A DNA stretch of 64,000 nt from Cylindrodendrum hubeiense (lineage: Eukaryota; Ascomycota; Sordariomycetes; Hypocreales; Nectriaceae): the NCBI GenBank assembly GCA_014621425.1, contig JAANBB010000165.1:1-64000 (forward strand). Direction: 5' to 3'. Below are positions 12,435 to 23,277 of this stretch, one piece after another. A program made the position numbers and the translations under genes. The notes under the pieces were generated by a model. It ran no database searches and was not told where the DNA came from. It worked only from the letters and a program-made list of their open reading frames with translations. Numbering within the stretch: position 1 is the first letter of the stretch; every line of letters starts with the position of its first letter.

Positions 12435-13370
12435 TTAAACAGCGTTCTGCACTTGCACCTCTCCGTTAGCCAGTCCAAAGTAGGCGGCAACGGGCTTCTG
12501 CGCCTGTAGCTGCTTTCCAAGCTTGACAGCCTCCACGCCGTTGAAGCCGTGGAACAGACCAATCTCAACAATACCGGGTAGTCTGAGGAGCTCGTCGGCG
12601 AGCGTCTTGACTTCCCAGATACCGTCCTTGCCAAGGCCCTCGACCTCTGTGTTGATATCCTTGGGTAGTCGCAGGGGCGGGAAGGGGGCATCAATGATCC
12701 ACATGCCGTTATCGGTGACGCACTCGCCGGCCTTGCTAGGGAGGCCGGAGCGGACGGTCGGGGAGGGGGAGCCCATCTCGCGAAGACGGAGGAGGACGTC
12801 AGGGGCGGAGAGGGGCAGGACCTCGATGGGAATGGTCTTCCAGGTAGTGCAGAGACGGGGAGACTGCTTGCGGTAATCTTTTGGCGGGGATTTTTATGTT
12901 AGCCTCTCTTCTTAAACAGTGGGACTCATGATGAGTCTCTTTATGGATATGAAAAACAGCGACTCACCGGCGACAGCGATGAACTTCTTGGCAGCAATAG
13001 CAACAAGCTTCTCCTGGAAGAGACAGGCGCCACCGCCCTTGATGAGGTTCAGGTCCTCGTCAACCTCGTCAGCGCCGTCAAAAGCGACATCGAGGGCAAC
13101 GGGCTTGCCGTCGACAACGGGACGCTCGTCGAGGTTGGCCAGAGTGAGGCCGGCTTTGCGGATGAGACCCTTGGACTGGCTGCCAGTGGGGATGAAGGTC
13201 ATGCCACCGTAGAACTCGCGGCCCTTGCTGACGATGGCGTCGACAACGTAGACGACAGTGCTGCCGGAACCAATTCCGACATACTTGTACTCGGGGAGAA
13301 GGTGGTCGTTGACAGCCTGGAAGGCAGCCGACTTCTTGGCCGACTCGACTAGGATTGCAGCAGACGACAT
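12435..13370 (-). CDS. rki1: Ribose-5-phosphate isomerase (RpiA family)
   Basis: Interconverts ribose-5-phosphate and ribulose-5-phosphate in the non-oxidative pentose phosphate pathway. Exons 13370-12968 and 12877-12435 give 281 residues from [13 protein letters not shown]. The RpiA landmarks are present: [64 protein letters not shown] (joined over the intron), [13 protein letters not shown] and [11 protein letters not shown]. Intron 12878-12967 uses GTGAGT and AAG. The frame stays open upstream to an ATG at 13712, which would add 114 residues rich in Ser/Pro/Arg with few acids. I annotate the conserved start and report the extension as a finding. Divergent from KEI1. Confidence 0.9.
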
Positions 13371-14376
13371 TGTTCTGACTTTGGTATATGGACTCGCTCT
13401 GGGACGGGAGATGAGTCTAGGAGAGAGTGCGCGAAGCTCAAGCACCCCACGTTTGTGGATAGTCTGGTGATGAGGGGTGGTGGGGAGATCGAAGGGTGGA
13501 GTGTAGGGTAGGCGATGCTGGATCGGCCCGGTGGAGTGAAAGAATGCGGCGCCAGAAACGGAAGGTTGTCGATAAAGGCCTGATGATATGACTGGGTAAT
13601 TGGGTGTTCTAATACTGTTGGCAGAATAATGGAGGGAATGGGAGCTGGACTGAAATGACGCAGGCACGAGGTCCAAAGACTTTTTGGTGGAGAGAGTCGA
13701 AAGCCACCTCATGTGGATAATGCGACTTAGTCGGCTGTCGAACTAATAGCTCGACGCAACCTGTTGCAGAGGGGGGAATTGCACGCGGTGGAGAGGCGAC
13801 CCGGGATAGGTAGACAAGGCTGCGCTGTAGGTGCTAGACAGTGCTATAGGTACAACAGTACAGAGGCAAAAACAGGGCATCGAATTCCGTCTGCCAAATG
13901 GGATTTCCGATGCTGCGCAATGAGCCCCAGCCGCTAAGGAAAAGGTCTCGCTCAAGGTCGCCGTAACTGCATGTAGTGTGACGTGATGGCTGCACTGGCC
14001 CCCGCGGTTCCTGTTACTGAAGAAGCTGAGTCATCGAGGAGGCTGGTCGAGTTCCTCGAGGGGTTGTTTCGTTGACGGCACGTGACAATCTGCCAAATTG
14101 CGCTTCGCCTCGCTTTCGCCCTCGGGAGCCACGGAGGCTGCGGATGTCCGACACTTGGACAGTGGGGCGCAATACAAGGCTCTGAGTGAACAGACCCTTG
14201 CAGCATCATTTCCGTCATCACCGCGCGTTTCGTAGTTTCTTGCCTTCTCCCTCCTGACCTGCCGTTCGACTCGCGTGCTTACTCCTGTAACCTGCTGCTC
14301 AAGTATCTCGAGAGAGGGAGGATAGCGTCTACGTGTACATATCTCGAGGCCGGACACCGACTTCGTTATCGCCACC
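13371..14376. promoter_or_regulatory. Divergent upstream region RKI1 / KEI1
   Basis: 1 kb between outward starts. The RKI1-proximal 340 bases are an open extension of that reading frame (leader or presequence). A GTCACGTGCC motif (CBF1-like, core CACGTG at 14079-14084) lies about 290 bases upstream of KEI1. The KEI1 start context is GCCACCATGT, close to the optimal fungal context. Confidence 0.45.
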
Positions 14377-15266
14377 ATGTCGAGATTTACCAGACTGTAC
14401 CTGCGGGTGCCCCGGCCGACGGTAAGAACAACAGAACAGGCAGAGGCCTCATCCCTTGGATGACCTCATCGCGCTGCGCATGTTGGAGGAAAACAAAATG
14501 CTAACGAGAACTCGTCTCCCAGACCCTCTTTGGCAAGATCGGCCTCCAGACCGGTACCGAGGTCATCTCACTCGCCCTCGTCTTCAACAAGGTGACCGGC
14601 GTCTACGGACTGCTGGCCATTCTTACCGGCTACCAGCTCTCGCTGCTACAGCTGACGACCTACGTTTACTCGATCGGCATCCTGGCTCTGCTCGCCTCCT
14701 TGATCCCCCACATCCGAAAACAGAGCCCCTTCGAATGCCTGGCGCTGGCATGGATGTACATTATCGACACGGGCATCAACGCAATGTACGCGGCGGCGTT
14801 TGGACTGGACTGGTACTTTAAGAGCCAGAGCACGGACTCATCGTACTCCACGGACACGCAGGCGTCAGGCCTGTCCAACTTGGTCGTCGAGGGCGTCAAG
14901 GGCTTGCGCCAGGAGACTGCCATCCACGGCAAGGTGGTTCCCCAGGAGACGGCCATGAGCATGATGCTTATTGTTGCCTCGACTCTGATCCGGGTGTACT
15001 TTTGCTTCGTGGTGATGGCGTACGCAAAGCAAGTGCTACACAAGTACATGCAGCTGATGATCCTCGAGGGCCCCGGAGTGGATGACCTCGAAGGCCCGTT
15101 CGCGGAGGATCTGCCGGACGGTGAGGGCCGCAAGGGACGGCTGGGCCGGATGATGGTGTCGTACGGCCGGGGCTACTGGCTGGATCAGCGAGACACCGAC
15201 GAGTGGGCGAGGAGCGTGGAGCCCAACAAGCCCGGTTCGTTGGGCACGCTGGCCGGCGAAGTGTAG
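14377..15266 (+). CDS. kei1: Inositol phosphorylceramide synthase subunit KEI1
   Basis: Golgi membrane partner of the catalytic IPC synthase AUR1; needed for inositol phosphorylceramide formation in fungal sphingolipid synthesis. Exons 14377-14421 and 14523-15266 give 262 residues. Four hydrophobic segments are visible: TEVISLALVFNKVTGVYGLL, TTYVYSIGILALLASLI, LALAWMYIIDTGINAMYAAA and MMLIVASTLIRVYFCFVVMA. The KEI1 hallmarks FGKIGLQTGTE near the N-terminus and the Tyr/Phe-rich last membrane segment are present. The cytosolic C-terminus is acidic then basic (GRKGRLGRMM). Intron 14422-14522 has GTAAGA, branch TGCTAACG and CAG. The family is fungus-specific, which supports the fungal assignment of the window. 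Confidence 0.85.
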
Positions 15267-16284
15267 ATGCGATGATGCGATGCTGCAGGCTATTGACGGG
15301 AGCCGAGGGGCAAGGCTTGGCAGAGTTTCGAAGATGCAATAGGGCAACGCCGTGCTGCCTGCTTAAGGTGCATTGTGCATGACCACACCCCGTCCATGAG
15401 GACCCGCCAGCTCAGGACGAGGAGTCAGGGATGTGTAACAGGGTATTGGGTGCCTGTGAGTGGCCCGAGTATTTCACGACAACGACAAGACAAGACCAGG
15501 AGGACAGAGCCAGCAGGGAAGTAAAGCAGGTCGGCGGGACCTGCGGCTAGTTTGGGAGGCAAGACGGGGCGGCTTCAAACGGACACCAGTCCGGGCGGAA
15601 CGAGTAAAAAGGAACTCGGCCGGCCCCGGGGCAAATGCGGCGAGTGCGGCGAAAGCGCGGCAAGTGAGTTGGTAGACCCTGCGGGTTTATAGGCTCGTGG
15701 CGGGCGGTGAAAGTGGAAAGCGGCAATGCTGCGGCATTGCGTGATGCGGCTTGTGGCAGGAGAATAATGAGTGGAAGAAGAATCGCCTGCGGCATATGAT
15801 GATTGAGAGCAGGGGCGTGAAAGGAACATGGGGGGCGTACGCTTTGTCTTTTTGCTTCTTTCTACGGCATATGAATGGGAAGAGGAACATAGAGAGCAAA
15901 GAGGAGGAGGTAATACCGAGCTGGGATAATTCTCATTGTACCTATTAGTTAGCACACCTTACCTACGTATCCAACAGGAAATCACTTGTTAATAATGATG
16001 AGCGGGGAACCAGAAGAGAGACGACGGTAAATTTCTCCGAATATTTCCCCTTGCTGTGGCGCCTTATTAGGGATTGACAGTGTTGGTGGGGGGGATGCCC
16101 GGCACAAGTCAACGGAATTAGGTTGACGGACACAACCAATGATGGACAACCATTTAATCAATCAGTCATCTGGTCTCTGCTGAAGGCTTTGTTTTAACCT
16201 CCGCATTCGGACTTGCGTCGGAAGTGGAAGCGAGAGCGAATATCTACGGCGTGTCTGTGATGGGTAGCCAGCGGGTTGAAGATG

Positions 16285-16334
16285 ATTGACGAGCATTGGC
16301 GAGTATTGGCGACCATTGGCGACCATCGACGAGT
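16285..16334. repeat. 10-bp tandem repeat, five copies
   Basis: Consensus ATTGGCGAcc in units starting at 16285, 16295, 16305, 16315 and 16325. The middle copies are nearly identical; the first and last read ATTGACGAGC and ATCGACGAGT. The period equals about one helical turn, so it could present a binding site repeatedly on one face of the DNA, but no factor is recognised. Confidence 0.7.
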
Positions 16335-17042
16335 CTCTTGAGGGACATTTGAGGCGATTGCAGAGCACATGCGAGTTGGATCCTGTGGTTGCTGTCTGAC
16401 TTGTCGTGTCTGCAACCCTCGATGGTGTCATCGTCCAGCACCCGGCGACCGGCCGGTAGTCGGAGCTACGGGCACCCCCGCCTCCCAGGGCTCGAATTGA
16501 CGCGGATTGACGACAAGAGGCATTATCCCCCCCGTCAGCGTGTCAGCGTCTCGCGGGCCGTCGGTGGCCCAGCAGGTGGGTGTGCAGCAGGAAGTCGGGG
16601 TGGAGCCGGCGTCGACGTGCGCGCCCTCTTCCAGCGAAAGGGTCCCGTTTGCGTCCCCGCCGGCACATGCTCGGGCGGCGATTGGCCGCCGCCGCAGAGG
16701 TGCCGCAAATCCCAGGCAAATGCCAGCGTCCCCATTTGTCATCGGCGGTCGCGGAGACGTGCGCCGACGGTCCATGGGCCAGCGCGGCGGGTGCTCCTTG
16801 GGGCTCCGTGGCCAGCGCGGTGCGTGCTGGCTGCGCTGGGGGTCGTGGTGTGGGGTGGGGCCGTAGCCGTCCGGGGCATGGCATCTCCCGCTAACCGATC
16901 ACGCAATCGAAGATTCATCAAGCGTCAGAGGCTTTGGTTTTTTTTCTTGTTGTTTATGGCCTGCTGGTGTTCCGCTGGGCGCACCGGGTCGCTGGCCCCT
17001 GGCGCGGGGAAAAACTCGGTGGTTCGAACAGTGCCAGCGGTG

Positions 17043-17066
17043 CCAATGGCTGCCAATGGACCCAAT
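17043..17066 (+). promoter_or_regulatory. Triple CCAAT box upstream of sulfite reductase
   Basis: CCAAT occurs at 17043-17047, 17053-17057 and 17062-17066, about one helical turn apart and roughly 420-440 bases upstream of the ATG. CCAAT is the core of the fungal HAP (CCAAT-binding) complex site. Function at this gene is inferred. Confidence 0.45.
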
Positions 17067-17485
17067 TCCCCCCCATCTTAGAGCCCCGTGGCGAGGGCGA
17101 CGAGGGGGAAGGCGTGCCCGAGACGGGACCAGCCCAGCCCGGGGCAAGTATACACGGCACTGGGTCGTCGGGGTCGTCCCTTCCCTTGGCCGGATGCGAA
17201 GCGATCCATAGAGAAGATACCCTTTAGAAACCAGAGCCATAAAAATTATTCCAACACCCCCCCCGAGCCCGCGTGAGCGAGACCGTCTCTGCCGTCGCTC
17301 TTCCGGCTCTCTTGGCTTCCTTATTCTCCTCCTCCCCTCCCCCTCCTTCCTCTCATCCCTTCTTCTCCGTCTTCCATTCCTCCCTCACTCCCTCCGTACT
17401 CCCCTTCCTTCCCCTGTCCGTGTCTGCTCCCACCCTCCACGAACCCAAAAGGTTACTGTGCGGGAGACCACGACGACGGGCCACC

Positions 17486-20400
17486 ATGGACGCTTCGCAG
17501 CACCAGATTCGCACGCCTGAGGAGGCCGGTAAGCAGTGACCCCTTCCTGTTCTCGTGACACCAGCATTGTGGTTCCCGTTCGGCTTGGTGTTCGAGTATT
17601 GAGTCCGTGGGATGCGCCGAGGCAATGCGCTGGGCCGTTGCTGGGAGGTTCTCTTCCTCGCTCCCACTCTCCGGGAGCTCTGAGGTCCGACACGGCGACG
17701 GACCGACTCAATCCCCAAATCAAACACCAAGCCGAATTCCGGGCCACGGCCGGTCAAAACATGTGTTGGAAAACCGCCTTGCTGACAGTGTCTTGTTTCT
17801 CACAGTCGCGAGAGTCGCCTACCTCTCCAGCGATGTCATCGTCTCCGTCCAACCCACCATCGGCACCGATTCCGAATTCTCCTCCCACCTGACGCGATAT
17901 GCCGGTCGCAAAGACCATGGCCTTGTTGCCCAGAGCGCCGATTCGGTCCCTGAAGTAAGCCAACCAGCTCCAGAGCCCCTCCTCTTACTCAATATGCTCG
18001 GTGCCAAAAATACCCCACTTTCATGACTGGTCGCCGTGCCTGCTTCGGCTCGTCGGCCCCTCCACCATCCCTGCAGTGGAGTTGTGAGGCATGACGCATG
18101 GGCATCGGAACCACGATGAGTGAGGGCGATGCGTTGCGACGGCAATTGGACGGCAATTGAGTGACGGGAAACCACCAAGAGCAAATCAGCTAACCGCCAA
18201 CTCCCAGATCCTCCCAGTCCGACACAATGCCGACCCTCTGCTATCCGCTTTCACACCAATCCGAGCCGGCAAGCTCGTCTCCGTCACCACCACCTCCAGC
18301 ATCCTCCTCCCCTCCGTCTCTCACCTCTATAAGCTGGCCAACTACCCCATAGTCCTCCACGTCTCTCTCCAGCCTCGCACATTCGCCGACTACTCCGTCA
18401 TCACCGCCATTCGCAACTCAGGATGGACCTTCGTGCAATCCGAGACTCTCCAGGAGGCCCAGGACATGGCCGTGACTGCCCATGCCCTCGCCATCCGCAC
18501 CGGCAAGGGTGTTGTCCACTTCTTCGCCCCCTCCACCTCCGCCAACGACAAGCCTATCGCCGTTGAGGACGCTTCCGTCATTCGCGAGGTTCTCGACATC
18601 GATAGTGTCCGTCGATTCCAGGCCGGCGCTGGCACCACTTCCGCCTCCGGCATTTACGCCGACGACGGCCACATCGCCGTCTCTTCGGACCATGAAGTTT
18701 CCGTTAACACCACTGCTGGAAAGGTCGACACTCTTGCTGCTCCGAGCTCTAGCGCCTCTAAGGCTCCTTCCGTCGAGCCCTCAGTCAAGTCCAGCCGCAA
18801 CAGCGAGGCCAGCACTCCCCTCGCGCCCTCGTCGGCTGCCACCACCGTGGAGACCGCTCCTCCCCTGGTCAGCTCCGAGGATGTGTACAAGTGCGCTGCC
18901 CGCATTTGGGCTCAGATCAAGACTGCCGTCGGCCGATCATACAGCGCTTTCGAGTACTCCGGCCCCCCCAATGCCGAGAACTGTCTCTTCATCTTCGGCT
19001 CCGATGCTGGCACCTTTGCCGAGGCCATTGACAACGCTCGGACTGATGAGGTCTTCGCCAACACCGCCATCCTGACCCCTCGTCTCTACCGACCCTGGAT
19101 TGGTTCCAAGCTTGTGGACGCCATCCCCAAGTCGATCAAGAGAATCGCCGTGCTCGAGCAGATCCACCGCAAGACCACCAAGTGGGGACCCCTCCTCATC
19201 GATGTGCTGACCTCCGTCCGAAGCGGCCCTGGCGGTGTCGAGACCATTGTCGGTCACCAGCTCGGTTACATTGCCCCCGAGACCGTCACTCAGGCTCTCC
19301 GTGGTGTTGTCCAGAACCTCACAGCCGAGAAGCCCATCCAGAACCTCGAGGTCGGCAAGAAGAGCGCTTACAAGGAGCCCACCGGCTACGACCTGGAGTC
19401 TCCCAAGCTGGAGACCGCCTACACCAAGATCCTCGACCAGCTGTTTGGCGACCGCACCTATATCGCCAATGCCATCAAGTCATCGACCACTGGCCTTTCC
19501 GCTACTGTTGCCGCTAGCCCCGAGTTCGGTTTCGGTTCTCTGTTGGCTCGCAAGGACCGCCGAAACCAGTTCGTCGCCGAGGTCAAGGAGGCTGCTACTA
19601 GCGGCAGCTTCGTCACTGATACCCCCAAGAGCTGGCTTGCCCGTTGGGCTCTCAACGCCAATGATGCCACCAAGTCGACTGAGATCGCCGACGATGTCAT
19701 CTCCCGCCTCGAGATCGACGGTTCTGCCGTCGCCTCCAAGCTCCTGGGCGCCAAGGGCCTGTTCCGCAAGGAGTCACTTTGGCTGACTGGTTCCGATGCC
19801 TGGGCTTATGATCTGGGCAACTCCGGTGTCCACCACGTCCTTGCTTCTGGTGAGAATATTAACATGCTCATCATCGACTCGACCCCGTTCTCGGAGAAGG
19901 CTGGTGCCGACGCCAACCGAAGAAAGAAGGACATTGGTCTATACGCCATGAACTTCGGAAATGTCTACGTCGCCTCCACTGCCGTCTACAGCTCCTACAC
20001 CCAGGTCCTGCAGGCTATGCTCGAGGCCGACAAGTTTGACGGCCCCTCGGTCGTCATGGCCTACCTTCCCTACTTCGGCGAGACCGACTCTCCCCTGACC
20101 GTTCTCCAGGAGACCAAGAAGGCTGTTGACGCTGGATACTGGCCTCTGTACCGCTGGAACCCCCAGAACGAGTTCAAGGGCGAGCCCAACTTCTCTCTCG
20201 ACTCTGAGCTGATCAAGCAGGAGCTCAAGAAGTTCCTTGCCCGGGACAATCAGCTTACCCAGCTCATGAACAAGGAGCCCAAGTTTGCTGCCGCCGTGGC
20301 CCAGGACTTTGGTACCGAGGTGCGAGCCCATCAGAAGCGCAAGGCCAAGGATGCCTACAACCAGCTTTTGGAGGGTCTTCTTGGTGCTCCTCTTACCATC

Positions 20401-22670
20401 CTCTACGCCTCTGACAATGGCAATGGCGGCACCGTGGCGAAGCGACTCGCCAACCGGGGTCGTGCCCGTGGCCTGAAGACTTCTGTCATGGCCATGGAGG
20501 ACTACCCTCTTGAGGACCTTCCCACTGAGGAGAACATCGTTTTCATCTCCTCGACTGCCGGTCAGGGTGAGTTCCCCCAGAACGGTCTGCCCTTCTGGGA
20601 TGCCCTCAAGGACAACACCGACCTCGACTTGGCTTCCGTCAACTACTCCGTCTTCGGTCTTGGTGACAGCCACTACTGGCCCCGCAAGGAGGACAAGATC
20701 TACTACAACAAGCCCGCCAAGGATCTTGAACGCGTCTTGACCAACCTCGGTGCCAAGCATCTGGCTGAAATCGGTCTCGGTGATGACCAGGATCCCGATG
20801 GTTTCCAGACCGGTTACTCCGACTGGGAGCCCAAGATCTGGCAGGCTCTTGGCGTCGACAATGTCGATGGCCTTCCTGATGAGCCCCCACCCATCACCAA
20901 CGAGGATATTAAGGCCGCGTCTAACTTCCTCCGTGGTACCATTTTGGAGGGTCTGAGGGATACCTCCACCGGCGCTATCTCCGCATCTGACCAGCAGCTC
21001 ACCAAGTTCCACGGTACATACATGCAGGATGATCGCGATGTCCGAGATGAGCGCAAGGCCCAGGGTCTTGAGCCTGCCTACTCCTTCATGATTCGATGCC
21101 GACTGCCTGGTGGTGTTTCCACCCCCAAGCAGTGGGTTCAGATGGATGACATCGCCAACGAGCTCGGCAACGAGACCATGAAGCTCACCACCCGACAGAC
21201 TTTCCAGTTCCACGGTGTTATCAAGAGCAAGCTCAAGCCTGCTATGCAGGCCATCAACCGATCTCTCATGGACACCCTCGCCGCCTGCGGTGATGTGAAC
21301 CGAAATGTCATGTGCAGCTCTCTCCCCACCCAGTCTAAGTACCACCGACAGGTCTACGCCAAGTCGATTCACATCAGCGAGCACTTGCTTCCCTCCACCA
21401 ATGCTTACCATGAGATTTGGTTGACCGACGACGACGACAAGAAGGTTCAGGTTGCTGGTGAAGCCACACAGGACTTTGAGCCTCTCTACGGTCCCACTTA
21501 CCTGCCCCGAAAGTTCAAGATCACCATTGCCATCCCCCCGCATAACGACACCGACGTGTACGCTCACGACATTGGTCTGATTGCCATCAAGGGTGAGGAC
21601 GACAACCTGGCTGGTTTCAACGTCCTTGCTGGTGGTGGTATGGGTACCACTCATAACAACAAGAAGACGTACCCCCAGACTGGACGCATGTTCGGTTTCG
21701 TCAAGGTGGAGGATATCCACCTGGTTTGTGAGAAGATCATGCTCGTCCAGCGTGACAACGGTGACCGAAAGAACCGCAAGCACGCTCGTCTCAAGTACAC
21801 CATTGATGACATGACCGTTCCCGTCTTCCGTGCCAGAGTCGAGGAGCTTTGGGGCAAGAAGTTTGAGCAGGAGCGGCCATTCGAGTTCAAGAGCAACGTC
21901 GACGTCTTTGGCTGGCAGAAGGATGAGACGGGTCTCAACCACTTCACCCTCTTCATTGAGAACGGTCGTATCGAGGATACTCCCGAGTTCCAGATGAAGA
22001 CTGGTCTGCGTGAGATCGCCAAGGCCCACAAGGGTGAGTTCCGTCTCACTGGTAACCAGCATCTCATCTTGAGCAACGTTGCCGATGAGGACCTACCCGC
22101 TATGAAGGAGATGATGAAGAAGTACAAGCTCGACAACATCCATTTCTCGGGTCTCCGTCTTAGCTCATCGGCCTGTGTCGCTTTCCCCACTTGCGGTCTC
22201 GCCATGGCCGAGTCCGAGCGATACCTGCCCGTGCTCATCACCAAGCTCGAGTCATGCCTCGAGGAGAACGGTCTGCGCCAAGACTCGATTGTCATGCGAA
22301 TGACTGGTTGCCCTAACGGTTGCGCTCGTCCCTGGTTGGCAGAGGTGGCCTTCGTTGGCAAGGCATTTGGCGCATACAACATGTACCTGGGTGGTGGTTA
22401 CCACGGCCAGCGCCTTAACAAGCTGTTCCGCCAGAGCATCAAGGAGGACGAGATTCTCGCCCTCATGAAGCCTCTGCTGAAGCGGTACGCCCTGGAGCGC
22501 GAGGATGGTGAGCGCTTTGGCGACTTCTGCATCCGGTCTGGCATCATCACTGCCACCACCGATGGCCAGAACTTCCACGACAACGTAAGTCCTTGATTTA
22601 TCTGATCTTCGTTTGCGTCCATGTGCTAACTCCACTGTAGATCCCTGATGACGAGGAAGACGAGGAATAA
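17486..22670 (+). CDS. met5: Sulfite reductase [NADPH] hemoprotein beta subunit
   Basis: Reduces sulfite to sulfide in sulfate assimilation, pairing with the flavoprotein alpha subunit. Exons 17486-17528, 17806-17954, 18208-22584 and 22641-22670 give 1532 residues, the expected size of the fungal protein. The N-terminal half resembles pyruvate:ferredoxin oxidoreductase domains. A flavodoxin domain starts at TILYASDNGNGGTVAKRLA (~793). Two ferredoxin-like nitrite/sulfite reductase half-domains follow, and the siroheme/4Fe-4S cysteines lie in ACVAFPTCG (~1385) and CPNGC (~1432). Introns 1 and 2 are unusually long for the window (277 and 253 nt). The last exon encodes only IPDDEEDEE. The start ATG is in GCCACCATGGA context. 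Codons are almost all C/G-ending, suggesting high expression. The symbol follows yeast MET5; some annotations use sirA-like names. Confidence 0.92.
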
Positions 22671-23277
22671 ATGATGACGACGATTGGATGAGTTGGATAA
22701 ATAGAACCAAAATGAAGGATGGATAACTGGGCGTCTTGTTATGAGATTGGCATCTTTGTGCATATTTTTTGTGGTTTACTTGGCCAGGCGCACTGGTTGG
22801 AACGCATTCATTCCCCATGTAGGAATATCTATCATGAAGAAGTCTTTTTACATACGGTACATTTTGATCATGACGTTGTGTCTCTGTGAGCGTTTGGTTC
22901 ATTTATTTGGTGACTCCGTATTGCACGCGTGTTGCTGTGCAAAGAACTTCGTCAAAGCCTACGTTTGAAAAAGCAAGCGACAGATTAAGTAATATATCAG
23001 GGGTATAAGCAACCATGTATTTGTAAGGCCTGGTTCCGAACCCCTTCTCAAACAAGAAGTGCTAAACCTGTATGCCGATTTCTCATGACAGCACTGAACA
23101 TTTCCAATTATCAAATCCCGTACATCATCTCATACACAAGCAAGCGTATCCGTGTTTTCGTTCCAACCACATGAATCTAAAGCCAGACCCCTTGAACCCC
23201 ATGCTAATGATCATTCGGTATATACCCAACGCCCGCAAAATCCGAAATAGACAAACATCAAGTGACGAGGCAAAAAC
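22671..23277. other. Convergent 3' region, MET5 / chitin synthase
   Basis: 607 AT-richer bases between facing stops, with TTTTTTGTGG and GTATTTGT-type tracts expected of 3' UTRs. No gene seen. Confidence 0.5.

Larger units (their letters stand above)
15267..17485. promoter_or_regulatory. Long intergenic and upstream region of sulfite reductase
   Basis: 2.2 kb with no gene I can support. The open frames at 16.4-17.2 kb arise from high GC and overlap in all frames. Visible structure: a five-copy 10-bp tandem repeat at 16285-16334, three CCAAT boxes at 17043-17066, an AT-rich CATAAAAATTATT stretch near 17239, and a C/T-rich leader from about 17290 to the ATG at 17486. Confidence 0.5.

Noticed and set aside
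17016..17030. GGTTCGAAC resembling a tRNA B box
   Set aside because: No matching A box or foldable cloverleaf at the right distance, so not called a tRNA.
16389..17240. Several open frames of 100-230 codons on both strands
   Set aside because: They overlap in all frames in a very GC-rich stretch, show no domains and lack consistent codon bias; attributed to composition.
19939..22062. 707-codon minus-strand open frame
   Set aside because: It is an antisense shadow of the sulfite reductase coding exon, caused by its strong C/G third-position bias.
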